Positions 54,798 to 63,018 of a stretch of DNA of 64,000 nucleotides are shown in pieces; position 1 is the stretch's first letter, and each line of letters starts with the position of its first letter. Below the pieces are notes generated by a model. That model saw nothing but the letters and a program-made list of their open reading frames with translations. It ran no database searches and had not been told where the DNA came from. Both the position numbers and the translations under genes were made by a program. Location of the stretch: contig NZ_LR733817.1 in NCBI RefSeq assembly GCF_902506165.1, positions 3,333,937 through 3,397,936 of the forward strand, given 5' to 3'. This DNA is from Bosea sp. 29B (GTDB lineage Bacteria; Pseudomonadota; Alphaproteobacteria; Rhizobiales; Beijerinckiaceae).

Positions 54798-55418
54798 TCA
54801 TCCCGGCCGCTCCCCGCGCCGGGAGAGGAACTTGGCCATGGCCTGCAATCCGCGATGGATCGCGACCTTGGCGGCGTTTTCGGTCATGCCCGCCGCCTGC
54901 GCAGCCTCGGCGACGCTCGTTCCCTGAAGCTTGACCCTGTCGATCAGGGCGCGCGTGCGCTCCGGCAGGGCGGCCATGGCGCGCTCCAGATCGAGCTTCG
55001 CCTCTGCCGCCGCACCATCGACCGGCCCGGCGAGCTGATAGGCCTCGTCGTCGAGCGGCAGGTTGGCGACATGGCGGCCGGAGCGGCGCAGATGATCGAC
55101 GAGCTTGTAGCGTGCGATCGCGTGCGCCCAGGCCGTCACCGGGCTCGCGGCGTCATAGGTGTGGCGGGCCAGGTGCAATGCCAGCAGGGTTTCCTGCAGC
55201 ACGTCCTCGGCCTCGCTCGCCTCGCTTCGGCCGGCGCGCGCCAGCATCTGCCTGAGATAGCCCCGCAGCCGCACGCTGATCGTGTCGAGGAACAGGCGAT
55301 AGGCCGCGGCATCGCCGGCAAGGGCCGCGAGGAAGATCGGTCGGAGCCGGGTTTCAAGCTCTTGCAGCGACACGCCTTGCGCTTCTCGCACGGGGAATAA
55401 TCTGCGTGTCCGTCGCAT
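54798..55418 (-). CDS. sigF: ECF-family RNA polymerase sigma factor, SigF-like
   Basis: About 206 residues with sigma region 2 (YLRQMLARAGRSEASEAEDV, LQETLLALHLARHTYDAASP, VTAWAHAIARYKLVDHLRRS) and region 4 (ALPERTRALIDRVKLQGTSV, AGMTENAAKVAIHRGLQAMA). The phrase AEDVLQETLLALHLARHTYD is typical of the NrsF-paired group. ATG 55418 is the reported start, but GTG 55373 (SLQELETRLRPIF) may be the true one because family proteins begin near there. The partner anti-sigma gene follows. The regulon is unknown; the divergent esterase gene cluster is a candidate. Confidence 0.92.
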   Translation of the reverse strand: MRRTRRLFPVREAQGVSLQELETRLRPIFLAALAGDAAAYRLFLDTISVRLRGYLRQMLARAGRSEASEAEDVLQETLLALHLARHTYDAASPVTAWAHAIARYKLVDHLRRSGRHVANLPLDDEAYQLAGPVDGAAAEAKLDLERAMAALPERTRALIDRVKLQGTSVAEAAQAAGMTENAAKVAIHRGLQAMAKFLSRRGERPG

Positions 55419-55472
55419 GGCAGGGGCGGGCTCACAAGCCTGCGAGGGGATGGTGAAGCGCTTGCACTCGTC

Positions 55473-55478
55473 CGTTAC
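55473..55478 (-). promoter_or_regulatory. possible ECF -35 element GTAACG upstream of sigF
   Basis: On the minus strand GTAACG lies 55 bp upstream of the sigF ATG, in the right place for an autoregulated ECF promoter with an AAC-containing -35. A clear -10 partner was not found 16-17 bp further, so this stays tentative. Confidence 0.28.
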
Positions 55479-55522
55479 GCTCGCGCGAGGGTGTACGAGC
55501 CCTTGCTCTCCGGGAGACGCAG

Positions 55523-56413
55523 ATGGCCAGAAGGCGATGGCTCGCAGGCGCGCTGGCCAGCTTGATCACTGTCGCATCGGCCGGCGCCCAGGAGCCCATC
55601 CGGCCGCAATCCGGAGATGCCTGTCCCAGTGATGCGGGCTGCATCGTGGCGAGCGGCAGCTATCGGATCGTCCTGCCGCAGCAAGCCACCAGCGAGCGGC
55701 CGGTCGGGGCGATCATGTATTTCCATGGCTATCAAGGCTCGGCCGAGGAGACGATCGCCGATCCCGGACTGCTCGCCGTCGCCCGGCGCCTCGGCGTCGC
55801 GCTGATCGCGCCCGACGGAGCCGGGCACAGCTGGTCCTATCCCGGCTCGCCGGCGCGACATCGCGACGAGTTCGCCTTCATCGGACAGGTGCTGGACGAT
55901 GTCGCGGCGCGTTTTCCCGTCGATCATCGCCGCATCCTGGCGAGCGGCTTCTCGCAGGGCGGCTCGATGGCCTGGTATCTCGCCTGCCGGATGCCGGCGC
56001 GGTTCGCCGCCTTCGCGCCGATCGCCGGCGCTTTCTGGGAGCCTCTGCCGGAGCGCTGCGATGGTCCGCGCCCACCGCTGATCCATGTCCATGGCACGAG
56101 CGATACGACGGTGCCGCTCGTCGGCCGCACGTTGCGCTCTGGAGCGCGGCAGGGCGATGTCTTCAGGAGCTTTGCGATCCTCGCGCCGGGCGGCTGCACG
56201 GCGCCCTGGGCCGAAACCGCCCGCGGCCCTTCCGGAGTACAGGATCTCACCTGTCGCGTCGCCTCCGGCTGCGGCGGTGAGGCCAGGCTGGAGCTTTGCC
56301 TGCATGCCGGCGGCCACGGGGCCGATCCGGCCTGGGTCGAGCGCGCCTGGCGGCTGATGATGCCGGCAGGCGAACCTCTCTCCACAGCACATCGCCCGCT
56401 CACGTCTCCGTGA
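55523..56413 (+). CDS. LpqC/poly(3-hydroxybutyrate) depolymerase-like secreted esterase
   Basis: A 296-residue alpha/beta hydrolase with a signal peptide (MARRRWLAGALASLITVASA, cleavage near AGA/QEP). Oxyanion segment YFHGYQGSAEET, nucleophile serine in ASGFSQGGSMAWYLACRMPA, a candidate Asp in HVHGTSDTTVPL and the catalytic His in LHAGGHGADPAW fit the LpqC/PHB-depolymerase/feruloyl-esterase group. Six or more cysteines (for example DACPSDAGC, GGCTAPW, CRVASGCGG) suggest periplasmic disulfides. It is divergent from sigF (104-bp gap) and begins a run of plus-strand genes that could be the SigF regulon. The substrate is unknown. Confidence 0.87.
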   Translation: MARRRWLAGALASLITVASAGAQEPIRPQSGDACPSDAGCIVASGSYRIVLPQQATSERPVGAIMYFHGYQGSAEETIADPGLLAVARRLGVALIAPDGAGHSWSYPGSPARHRDEFAFIGQVLDDVAARFPVDHRRILASGFSQGGSMAWYLACRMPARFAAFAPIAGAFWEPLPERCDGPRPPLIHVHGTSDTTVPLVGRTLRSGARQGDVFRSFAILAPGGCTAPWAETARGPSGVQDLTCRVASGCGGEARLELCLHAGGHGADPAWVERAWRLMMPAGEPLSTAHRPLTSP

Positions 56414-56482
56414 TCCTGTAACCAAACCGGCCTCCCGCACGATCTCTCTCGCATGGCTGCCGCGGCGGCGAAGCGGAGAGAG

Positions 56483-58132
56483 ATGATGCGCCATGAACGG
56501 ATAGCGGCGGAGCCGGCGGGCTCCGGCCTCGGGCAACCCGTCACGGGCGCCGATCTCCTGGCCGCGCAACTGGCCGCTGCCGGCGCCACCCACGCTTTCG
56601 GCATCCCCGGCGGCGAAGTACTGGCGTTGGTTGACGCGCTCGGGCGCGCCAGCATCCGTTTCGAGCTCGCCCGGCACGAGAACGCCGCCGGCTTCATGGC
56701 CGAAGGGCTCTGGCATGCGACCGGCGCGCTGCCCGTGCTGGTCGCGACGCTCGGCCCTGGCGTCGCCAATGCGGTCAACGTCGTCGCCAATGCGCAGCAG
56801 GACCGGGTGCCGCTGATCTTTGTGACCGGCTGCGTCGATCAGGCTCTGGCCGAGAGCTATACGCATCAGGTCTTCGACCATCAGGCCGTGCTGCGCCCGC
56901 TGGTCAAGGCGAGCTTCCGCATCGCCCCCGGCACCGAGGACCTCGTGGTGGCCAAGGCCGCCGCCACCGCCCGGCGCGGCCGGCCGGGGCCGGTCCATAT
57001 CGACCTGCCGATCTCTGTCGCTGAAGCCCGCACGGTCTGGCGCGTGGCGCCTGCGCTGACGTCGGCCGTGTCCGCTATCCCCGCCGATCTGCGGCCGGCG
57101 CAAGCGCTGATCGCCGCAGCGCAAAGGCCTCTGGTCATTGCTGGGCTCGATCTCGTCGAGCAGCGGGGCGGGGCTGCGCTCGATCGCTTCCTAGCCGCGA
57201 CCGGCGCGCCGCTGCTCACCACCTACAAGGCCAAAGGACTGGTTCCCGAGGACGATCCGCGCGTGATCGGCGCCGTCGGCCTCTCGCCCAGGGCCGACGC
57301 GATCGTCCAGCCGTTGATCGAGGCGGCCGATCTGATCGTGCTCGCCGGCTACGACCCGATCGAGATGCGCCAGGGCTGGCGCAATCCCTGGCCCGCCGGC
57401 AAGCCGGTCATCGACATCGTCGCCGAGCCGGTCCAGCACGGCATGCATCATTCCAGTCTGCTGCTGGAAGGCGATGTCGGCACGATCCTGACGCGGCTCA
57501 CGGACGGGCTTTCAGCGAAGGCGACTTGGTTGGGCGGCGAGCCCGCGGCGATCCGCGGGGCCTTCCGCGCCGCCTTCACCGCTCCCGCCGAATGGGGGCC
57601 GCATGCCGTCTTCGAAACCCTGCGCAAGATCGCTCCGGCCGGCACGGTTGCGACTGCCGATTCCGGTGCGCACCGCATCCTGCTCAGTCAGATCTGGAAT
57701 TGCGACGGCCCGCGCACCCTGCTGCAATCGAGCGGGCTCTGCACCATGGGCTGCGCCCTGCCGCTGGCGACGGGGGCTGCGTTCGGCTCCGGCCGCCCGA
57801 CCCTCTGCTTCGTCGGCGATGCCGGGCTCGAGATGGTGCTCGGCGAACTAGCGACCTTGCGCGACCTGAACCTGCCGGTGATCGTCGTCGTGCTCGTCGA
57901 CCGGGCGCTCGGGCTGATCGCGCTGAAGCAGCGCCAGCTCGGCCTGGCGCGTTCTGGCGTCGATATCGGCGAGACCGACTTCGCCGGTATCGCCAGGGCG
58001 ATAGGCGGGCATGGCGCGACGATAGAGGATCGAGAGACGCTCGCACGCGAGGCTGAGGCAGCCTTCCGACGCGATGGCTTCACGTTGCTGGCCTGCCGCA
58101 TCGACGCCGGCAGCTATGAGGGCGCCTTCTGA
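56483..58132 (+). CDS. thiamine-pyrophosphate enzyme of the acetolactate synthase superfamily, atypical
   Basis: A 549-residue enzyme with the three-domain ALS fold: Pyr domain with catalytic Glu in FELARHENAAGFMAEGLWHA, a central domain and a C-terminal PP domain. The TPP/metal motif is unusual: GDAGLEMVLGEL...VVLVDRALGL, so GDG has become GDA and the usual Asn ligand is replaced. Either the metal site is modified or the activity differs. ATG 56483 follows GGAGAG; a longer in-frame start at 56453 lacks a ribosome-binding site. Its stop overlaps the start of the OpgC-like gene by one base. No IlvN subunit is adjacent. Function unknown. Confidence 0.82.
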   Translation: MMRHERIAAEPAGSGLGQPVTGADLLAAQLAAAGATHAFGIPGGEVLALVDALGRASIRFELARHENAAGFMAEGLWHATGALPVLVATLGPGVANAVNVVANAQQDRVPLIFVTGCVDQALAESYTHQVFDHQAVLRPLVKASFRIAPGTEDLVVAKAAATARRGRPGPVHIDLPISVAEARTVWRVAPALTSAVSAIPADLRPAQALIAAAQRPLVIAGLDLVEQRGGAALDRFLAATGAPLLTTYKAKGLVPEDDPRVIGAVGLSPRADAIVQPLIEAADLIVLAGYDPIEMRQGWRNPWPAGKPVIDIVAEPVQHGMHHSSLLLEGDVGTILTRLTDGLSAKATWLGGEPAAIRGAFRAAFTAPAEWGPHAVFETLRKIAPAGTVATADSGAHRILLSQIWNCDGPRTLLQSSGLCTMGCALPLATGAAFGSGRPTLCFVGDAGLEMVLGELATLRDLNLPVIVVVLVDRALGLIALKQRQLGLARSGVDIGETDFAGIARAIGGHGATIEDRETLAREAEAAFRRDGFTLLACRIDAGSYEGAF

Positions 58133-59325
58133 TGACCGCGCTCCCTTCCGCGCCGGCGAAGCGGCCTCGCGACGAGCGGCTCGACCTCTTCCGCGGCCTG
58201 ACCATGCTGATCATCTTCGTCGCGCATCTGCCCGCGAACAGCTGGAACGCCTGGATACCCGCACGCTTCGGTTTCTCCTCGGGGGCGGAGCTTTTCGTCT
58301 TCTGCTCCGGCCTCGCCAGCGCGCTCGCCTTCGGCGGCGTCTTCACCCGGCGCGGCCTCTGGCTCGGTACGGCCCGCATCGCCTACCGGATCTGGCAGGT
58401 CTACTGGGCGCAGATCGGCCTCGTTCTGGCGCTGATCGCGCTCGCCGCCCTGCTGGATCGTGCTTTCGGCCTCTCCGTCCTCGCGCAGCAATTTTCGCCG
58501 CTGCTGGCTGATCCGGAACGCGCGCTGCTCGGCCTCGCCACGCTCACCTGGCAGCCGGACTATCTCGACATCCTGCCGATGTATCTCGTGATCCTTGCGC
58601 TGGTGCCGGTGATGATGCTGGGCCGGCGCCTGCACGCCGCATTGCCCTTCCTGATCGCGGTCGGGCTCTACGCGGCAGTCTGGCGGTGGGGGCTCAACCT
58701 GCCCGGCAACCCCTGGAACGATGCCGGCTGGTTCCTCAACCCCTTCGCCTGGCAGCTGATCTTCTTCATCGGCTTCTTCATCGGCATGAGCTGGCTGCCG
58801 GTGCCGCGGCTCGGCGACCGGCGCCTCATGATCGCAGCCGGGCTCTTCATCCTCGTCTCGGTGCCGCTGTCCTTCTGGGGCATCCTCGATCACTGGCCGG
58901 CGGCGCAGGCGATCCGCGACCTGATCATCCCCGCCAGCGAGAAGACCGACCTGCATATCCTGCGGGTGCTGCACTTCCTGGCGCTCGCCTATCTCGTTCT
59001 GAGCCTGATCGAGCCCTGGCGCGACCGGCTCGACCGTGGCGCTGGCCATTTCCTCATCCTGATCGGACGGCAATCGCTCGCGGCTTTCCTTGCCAGCGTG
59101 GTGCTGGCGCGGCTGCTGGGTACGGTCGCCGACATGGCCGGGCGCAGCGAGCCGGTGGTGGCGCTGCTCAACCTCGCCGGCTTCGCGCTGATCCTCGCCG
59201 CCGCGCTTGTCGTCGGCTGGTTCAAGAGCGCGCCCTGGTCGGGTCCGAGGCTCAAGCCCGCCGCGGAGCGGCAGCATGAACCGGCCGCGGCCTCGCTGAC
59301 AACACGGGTCCGTGAAGCGAGTTGA
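58132..59325 (+). CDS. OpgC-like integral membrane protein
   Basis: A 397-residue inner-membrane protein with ten or so helices. The N-terminal DERLDLFRGLTMLIIFVAHL and AELFVFCSGLASALAFGGVF match the OpgC/acyltransferase-3-like group that transfers succinyl or similar groups to periplasmic glucans. Other notable stretches are YLDILPMYLVILALVPVMML and NPFAWQLIFFIGFFIGMSWL. The C-terminal tail is hydrophilic. It is translationally coupled to the TPP enzyme (TGATG). Acylation of osmoregulated periplasmic glucan or another surface polymer is plausible, but no mdoG/H genes are nearby. Confidence 0.82.
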   Translation: MTALPSAPAKRPRDERLDLFRGLTMLIIFVAHLPANSWNAWIPARFGFSSGAELFVFCSGLASALAFGGVFTRRGLWLGTARIAYRIWQVYWAQIGLVLALIALAALLDRAFGLSVLAQQFSPLLADPERALLGLATLTWQPDYLDILPMYLVILALVPVMMLGRRLHAALPFLIAVGLYAAVWRWGLNLPGNPWNDAGWFLNPFAWQLIFFIGFFIGMSWLPVPRLGDRRLMIAAGLFILVSVPLSFWGILDHWPAAQAIRDLIIPASEKTDLHILRVLHFLALAYLVLSLIEPWRDRLDRGAGHFLILIGRQSLAAFLASVVLARLLGTVADMAGRSEPVVALLNLAGFALILAAALVVGWFKSAPWSGPRLKPAAERQHEPAAASLTTRVREAS

Positions 59326-59394
59326 ACGCCGCTTGATCGACCTGCTGCGAACTTCCTGACGAGCGCCTTCACCGGCGCGGCAATGGAGCAGCCC

Positions 59395-60801
59395 ATGTCC
59401 TACGCCTTGCATCACGATCTCTCCGGCGACCGCATCACCGTCGCGAACGATGCCGCGCGGCTCGCCTGGAACGATACGCTTGAAGCGCTGCTCGCCCATG
59501 CCGCCGCCACGCCCGACCATCTCGCCCGGACGCTCGCAGCCGATCCGGATTTCGCCCTGGCGCATGCCGCCAAAGGGTTGATGCTGCTCTCGCTGGCGCG
59601 CAGCGAATTGCTCGGTCCGGCCCGCGATTGCCTCGCCAGGGCCCGCGCGGCGGCGCGCCTGCGGCAGGTCACGCGGCGCGAGGCGATGGTCGTCGAGGCA
59701 CTGGCGCTTTGGCTCGACGCGGCCCCGCGCCGGGCGGCGGAGCGGCTGGAAGCGATCCTCCTCGCCCATCCCTTCGACGTGCTGGCGCTCAAGCTCTCGC
59801 ACGGCATCCGCTTCATGCTCGGCGACCAGGTCGAGATGCTGTCGACCTTGCGCCGCGTCGCACCCGGCTTCGGCGAGAGCCATCCGCTCGCCGGCTATGT
59901 CCATGGCTGCCATGCCTTCGCGCTGGAGGAGCGTGGCTTCTATGTTGAGGCCGAGCGGGCCGGACGCCGCGCCGTCGCGTTGAGCCCGCGCGACGCCTGG
60001 GGGCGGCATGCCGTCGCCCATGTGCTGGAGATGACCGGCCGCGCGGACGAAGGCATCGTCTGGCTCGGCGATGGCCGCGACATCGCCCACGCCAACAACC
60101 TGCGCTTCCACATCTTCTGGCATCTCGCTCTGTTCCGGCTGGAACGCGGCGAGACCGGCGAGGTGCTGCGGCTCTATGACGAGGAGATCCGGGCCGAGTC
60201 GACCGACGATTACCGCGATATCGCCAATGGCGCCTCGCTGCTGGCGCGGCTTGAGTTCGCCGGTGTGGACGTCGGCCAGCGCTGGGAGGAGCTCGCCGCC
60301 AGGGCGGAAGGCCGCGTCCATGATGGCTGTCTCGTCTTCGCCGACCTGCACTATGCCCTGTCGCTGCTCGGCGCCGGACATGCCGCGCAGGCCGAGACAA
60401 TCGCCCGCGGTTTGATCGCGGATGCGCAGGCCCATCCCAGCGGCGAACGGCGTGACGCGGCCCGCAACGGCGCGCTGGCTGCTTTCGGGCTGATCGCCTT
60501 CCACGAGCGCGACTACCGCGAGGCGGCCCGCCTGCTCGGCGCCGCCCGTGACGGTCTGCTCACCGTCGGAGGCAGCCACGCCCAGCGTGACCTGTTCGAG
60601 CAAGCCTATGCCGAGAGCCTGATCCGGTCCGGCGAGCACGATCGCGCCGCAGTCGTCCTGCTCGAGCGCCTGGCACGGCGCAAGGGACACAACCGCTTCG
60701 CCAGCCGCCGGCTCGAAACGCTCGGGCGGCTCGGAAAGACGGCGAGCGGCCTCGTCGCCGCGCTCGCAGTCGCCTCTACCCCGCTCGCCATCGCCCACTG
60801 A
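59395..60801 (+). CDS. tetratricopeptide-repeat protein, TTC38-like
   Basis: A 468-residue soluble protein made of helical TPR-type repeats. Recognisable stretches are LAADPDFALAHAAKGLMLLS, AERAGRRAVALSPRDAWGRH, AVAHVLEMTGRADEGIVWL and FHIFWHLALFRLERGETGEV; this pattern (GRHAVAHVLEM...HIFWHLALF) resembles the TTC38 family, whose function is not known. ATG 59395 is preferred because GGAG lies 5 bp before it; 59383 is an alternative. There is no signal peptide. It follows the OpgC-like gene by 69 bp and probably belongs to the same transcript. Confidence 0.82.
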   Translation: MSYALHHDLSGDRITVANDAARLAWNDTLEALLAHAAATPDHLARTLAADPDFALAHAAKGLMLLSLARSELLGPARDCLARARAAARLRQVTRREAMVVEALALWLDAAPRRAAERLEAILLAHPFDVLALKLSHGIRFMLGDQVEMLSTLRRVAPGFGESHPLAGYVHGCHAFALEERGFYVEAERAGRRAVALSPRDAWGRHAVAHVLEMTGRADEGIVWLGDGRDIAHANNLRFHIFWHLALFRLERGETGEVLRLYDEEIRAESTDDYRDIANGASLLARLEFAGVDVGQRWEELAARAEGRVHDGCLVFADLHYALSLLGAGHAAQAETIARGLIADAQAHPSGERRDAARNGALAAFGLIAFHERDYREAARLLGAARDGLLTVGGSHAQRDLFEQAYAESLIRSGEHDRAAVVLLERLARRKGHNRFASRRLETLGRLGKTASGLVAALAVASTPLAIAH

Positions 60802-60821
60802 TCTCACGGAAAGGATACGCC

Positions 60822-61307
60822 ATGACTACCGCGACCATGACCCAGGGCTTCGCGTTGCCCTCCACCCGCACCGTGTTCAACCTCGCCATTGGTGGCTTCG
60901 CCGGCCTCGGCTTCTGGGAATTGTTCTCGGCCGTGCCCACCGCCTGGTTCGCCGAATATCCGCTGGAGCCGCCGGAGCTGGTGAAGTCGCTGTTTGCGCA
61001 CCAGTTTGGCCTGACCCTGTCGACGCCGACCGCCAAGCTGCTGCACTTCGTCACCGGCTTCCTGTTCTATCCGCTCGGCTACTGGCTGCTGACCCGCTGG
61101 GTGAAGAGCTTCGGCATGCCGGCCGACGGCTGGATCTGGGGCGTGATCACCTATTTCATCGCGCTCGCCTTCTTCGCGCCTCTGGCCGGGCAGCACTTCC
61201 TCCTGAACGACGTGCCGCGCCTGTCTGCCATGAGTCTCGTCGGGCACGCGATCTACGGCTACCTCGCGGCCTATGTCTTCGAAGCGCTCGAAGCGCGCCG
61301 GTCCTGA
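60822..61307 (+). CDS. small membrane protein of unknown function
   Basis: A 161-residue protein with about four hydrophobic helices (FNLAIGGFAGLGFWELFSAV, LHFVTGFLFYPLGYWLLTRW, WGVITYFIALAFFAPLAGQH, MSLVGHAIYGYLAAYVFEAL). Histidines in or near the helices (AHQFG, LHF, GQHF, GHAIY) could bind heme or metal, though no known motif is complete. It starts 20 bp after the TPR gene and precedes the YHS gene by 16 bp, so the three are probably co-transcribed. No family name was recognised. Confidence 0.8.
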   Translation: MTTATMTQGFALPSTRTVFNLAIGGFAGLGFWELFSAVPTAWFAEYPLEPPELVKSLFAHQFGLTLSTPTAKLLHFVTGFLFYPLGYWLLTRWVKSFGMPADGWIWGVITYFIALAFFAPLAGQHFLLNDVPRLSAMSLVGHAIYGYLAAYVFEALEARRS

Positions 61308-61323
61308 GTGCGGGGGGAATGCC

Positions 61324-61806
61324 ATGCTCGACAGACGCGCATTCATCCATCTCGCGGTCGCGGCGCTCGCCGCCGCGGGCGTCGCCAGGGCTGAAGCGCA
61401 AGCGGACACGCCCCAGCCGGTCAATACGCTCGGCTCCTCGGACGGCGTCGCGATCCGCGGCTATGACCCCGTCGCCTATTTTCGCGATGGCGGCCCGCGG
61501 CTCGGCAAGCCGGAATTCTCGGTTCGGCATGGCGGCGCCGTCTGGCGCTTCGCCAGCGCCGAGCACAAGGCGCTGTTCGAGGCCGATCCGGAGCGCTATC
61601 TGCCGGCCTATGGCGGCTTTTGCGCCTATGGCACGTCGCGCGCTTATCTCGTCAAGATCGAGCCGGAGGCCTGGTCGATCGTCGATGGCAGGCTCTATCT
61701 CAATTACGATCTCAGCATACGCGAGACTTGGGCGCGCCGGACGAAGACCTATATCGCCCGGGCTGACGGCAACTGGCCGCGGCTTACGGCGAAGGACATT
61801 CGCTGA
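61324..61806 (+). CDS. YHS domain-containing exported protein
   Basis: A 160-residue protein with a probable Tat signal (DRRAFIHLAVAALAAAGVAR) and a YHS domain: GYDPVAYFRDGGPRLGKPEF, RFASAEHKALFEADPERYLP and AYGGFCAYGTSRAYLVKIEP. YHS domains bind or handle metal ions such as copper. ATG 61324 follows GGGGGAATGCC. The C terminus has YLNYDLSIRETW, common in YHS proteins of this layout. Being periplasmic and in the gene run divergent from a SigF/NrsF metal-stress-type system, a role in metal homeostasis is reasonable but unproven. Confidence 0.87.
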   Translation: MLDRRAFIHLAVAALAAAGVARAEAQADTPQPVNTLGSSDGVAIRGYDPVAYFRDGGPRLGKPEFSVRHGGAVWRFASAEHKALFEADPERYLPAYGGFCAYGTSRAYLVKIEPEAWSIVDGRLYLNYDLSIRETWARRTKTYIARADGNWPRLTAKDIR

Positions 61807-61857
61807 GGATGGACCGGGCGCGCGGGATCGAGCCGATGCGCGCCCGCCCGCCCTGGA

Positions 61858-63006
61858 TCAGCCGGTAGCCTCCCTGAACAAGGCCTCGGCGGCGGTCTCG
61901 GTGAGGGGGACGGGATTGCCGCCGGCGGTCGGGTCGACGATCGCCATCTTTGCCAGCCTGCCATAGTCGATCCCGGTGACGCCGAAGTCCTTGAGCGTCT
62001 CGGGCACGCCGAGCTCGCGGCGTAGGGTCACGATCCAGTCGTAGAAGGCCTCGAAGCTTGGCTCCAGCCCGATATAGGCGGCGAGTCGCGCAATCTTCGC
62101 CTCGATCGCCGGGCGGTTGAAGGCGAGGACATAGGGCATGAACACGGCATTGGTCATGCCGTGATGCGTGTGGTGCACCGAGCCGATCGGATGCGACAAA
62201 GCGTGGATGGCGCCGAGCCCTTTCTGGAAGGCGGTGGCGCCCATGGCGGCGGCGGCCATCATCTGGGCCCGTGCCTCGATATCGGCGCCATCGGCGACCG
62301 CGCGCGGCAGGAAGACCTTGCAGAGCCGAATGCCCTCGACCGCGATCCCGTCCGCCAGCGGGTGGAAGCCCGGCGCACAATAGGCTTCGAGGCAATGGGC
62401 CAGCGCATCCATCCCGGCGCCGACCGTGACCTTCGCCGGCAGGCCGACGGTGAGCTCGGGGTCGCAGATCACGATCTGCGGCATCATCTTCGGGTGGAAG
62501 ATCACCTTCTTGGTCTGCGTCGTCTCGTCGGTGATCACGCCGGCACGGCCGACCTCGGAGCCGGTGCCGGCCGTGGTCGGGACGGCGATGATCGGGGCGA
62601 TGCCGGAAGGGTCGGCGCGCGTCCACCAGTCGCCGATGTCCTCGAAATCCCACATCGGCCGGCTCTGCCCGGCCATGAAGGCGACGACCTTGCCGCAATC
62701 GAGCGCCGAGCCGCCGCCGAAGGCGATGACGCCGTCGCTGCCGCTGTCCCGCAGGACCTTCAGCCCGTCCTCGACATTCGCGGCCACCGGATTGGCCTGG
62801 ACGCGGTCGAACAGTGTGACCTTGAGCCCGTCGGTGCCGAGCTGCGCGATGGCGTCCTTGATCATCGGCAGGCCGGAGAGGCCGGAATCGGTGACGAGCA
62901 GCGGGCGTTCGATGCCAGCGGCGCGGCAGGCCTGCGCCAGTTCGCTGATCCTCCCCGGTCCGAAGCGGACCGCGGTCGGGTAATTCCAGTTGGCCTTCAG
63001 CGTCAC
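61858..63006 (-). CDS. iron-containing alcohol dehydrogenase
   Basis: A 382-residue group III NAD(P)-dependent dehydrogenase. Features are the nucleotide motif FGGGSALDCGKVVAFMA, VPTTAGTGSEVGRAGVITDE, the first metal ligands in GMDALAHCLEAYCAPGFHPL, and HALSHPIGSVHHTHHGMTNA with the metal histidines. Substrates of the family include 1,3-propanediol, ethanol, lactaldehyde and hydroxy acids. It lies 12 bp downstream of an aldehyde dehydrogenase on the same strand, so the pair probably oxidises an alcohol to an acid (or the reverse for the first step). Confidence 0.93.
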   Translation of the reverse strand: MTLKANWNYPTAVRFGPGRISELAQACRAAGIERPLLVTDSGLSGLPMIKDAIAQLGTDGLKVTLFDRVQANPVAANVEDGLKVLRDSGSDGVIAFGGGSALDCGKVVAFMAGQSRPMWDFEDIGDWWTRADPSGIAPIIAVPTTAGTGSEVGRAGVITDETTQTKKVIFHPKMMPQIVICDPELTVGLPAKVTVGAGMDALAHCLEAYCAPGFHPLADGIAVEGIRLCKVFLPRAVADGADIEARAQMMAAAAMGATAFQKGLGAIHALSHPIGSVHHTHHGMTNAVFMPYVLAFNRPAIEAKIARLAAYIGLEPSFEAFYDWIVTLRRELGVPETLKDFGVTGIDYGRLAKMAIVDPTAGGNPVPLTETAAEALFREATG

Positions 63007-63018
63007 GGGTCGCCTCTT

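Noticed and set aside
58114..60807. 897-codon minus-strand open frame opposite the OpgC-like and TPR genes
   Set aside because: Shadow frame: Glu/Arg/Gly/Gln-rich with no domain, while both plus-strand genes have family motifs and ribosome-binding sites.
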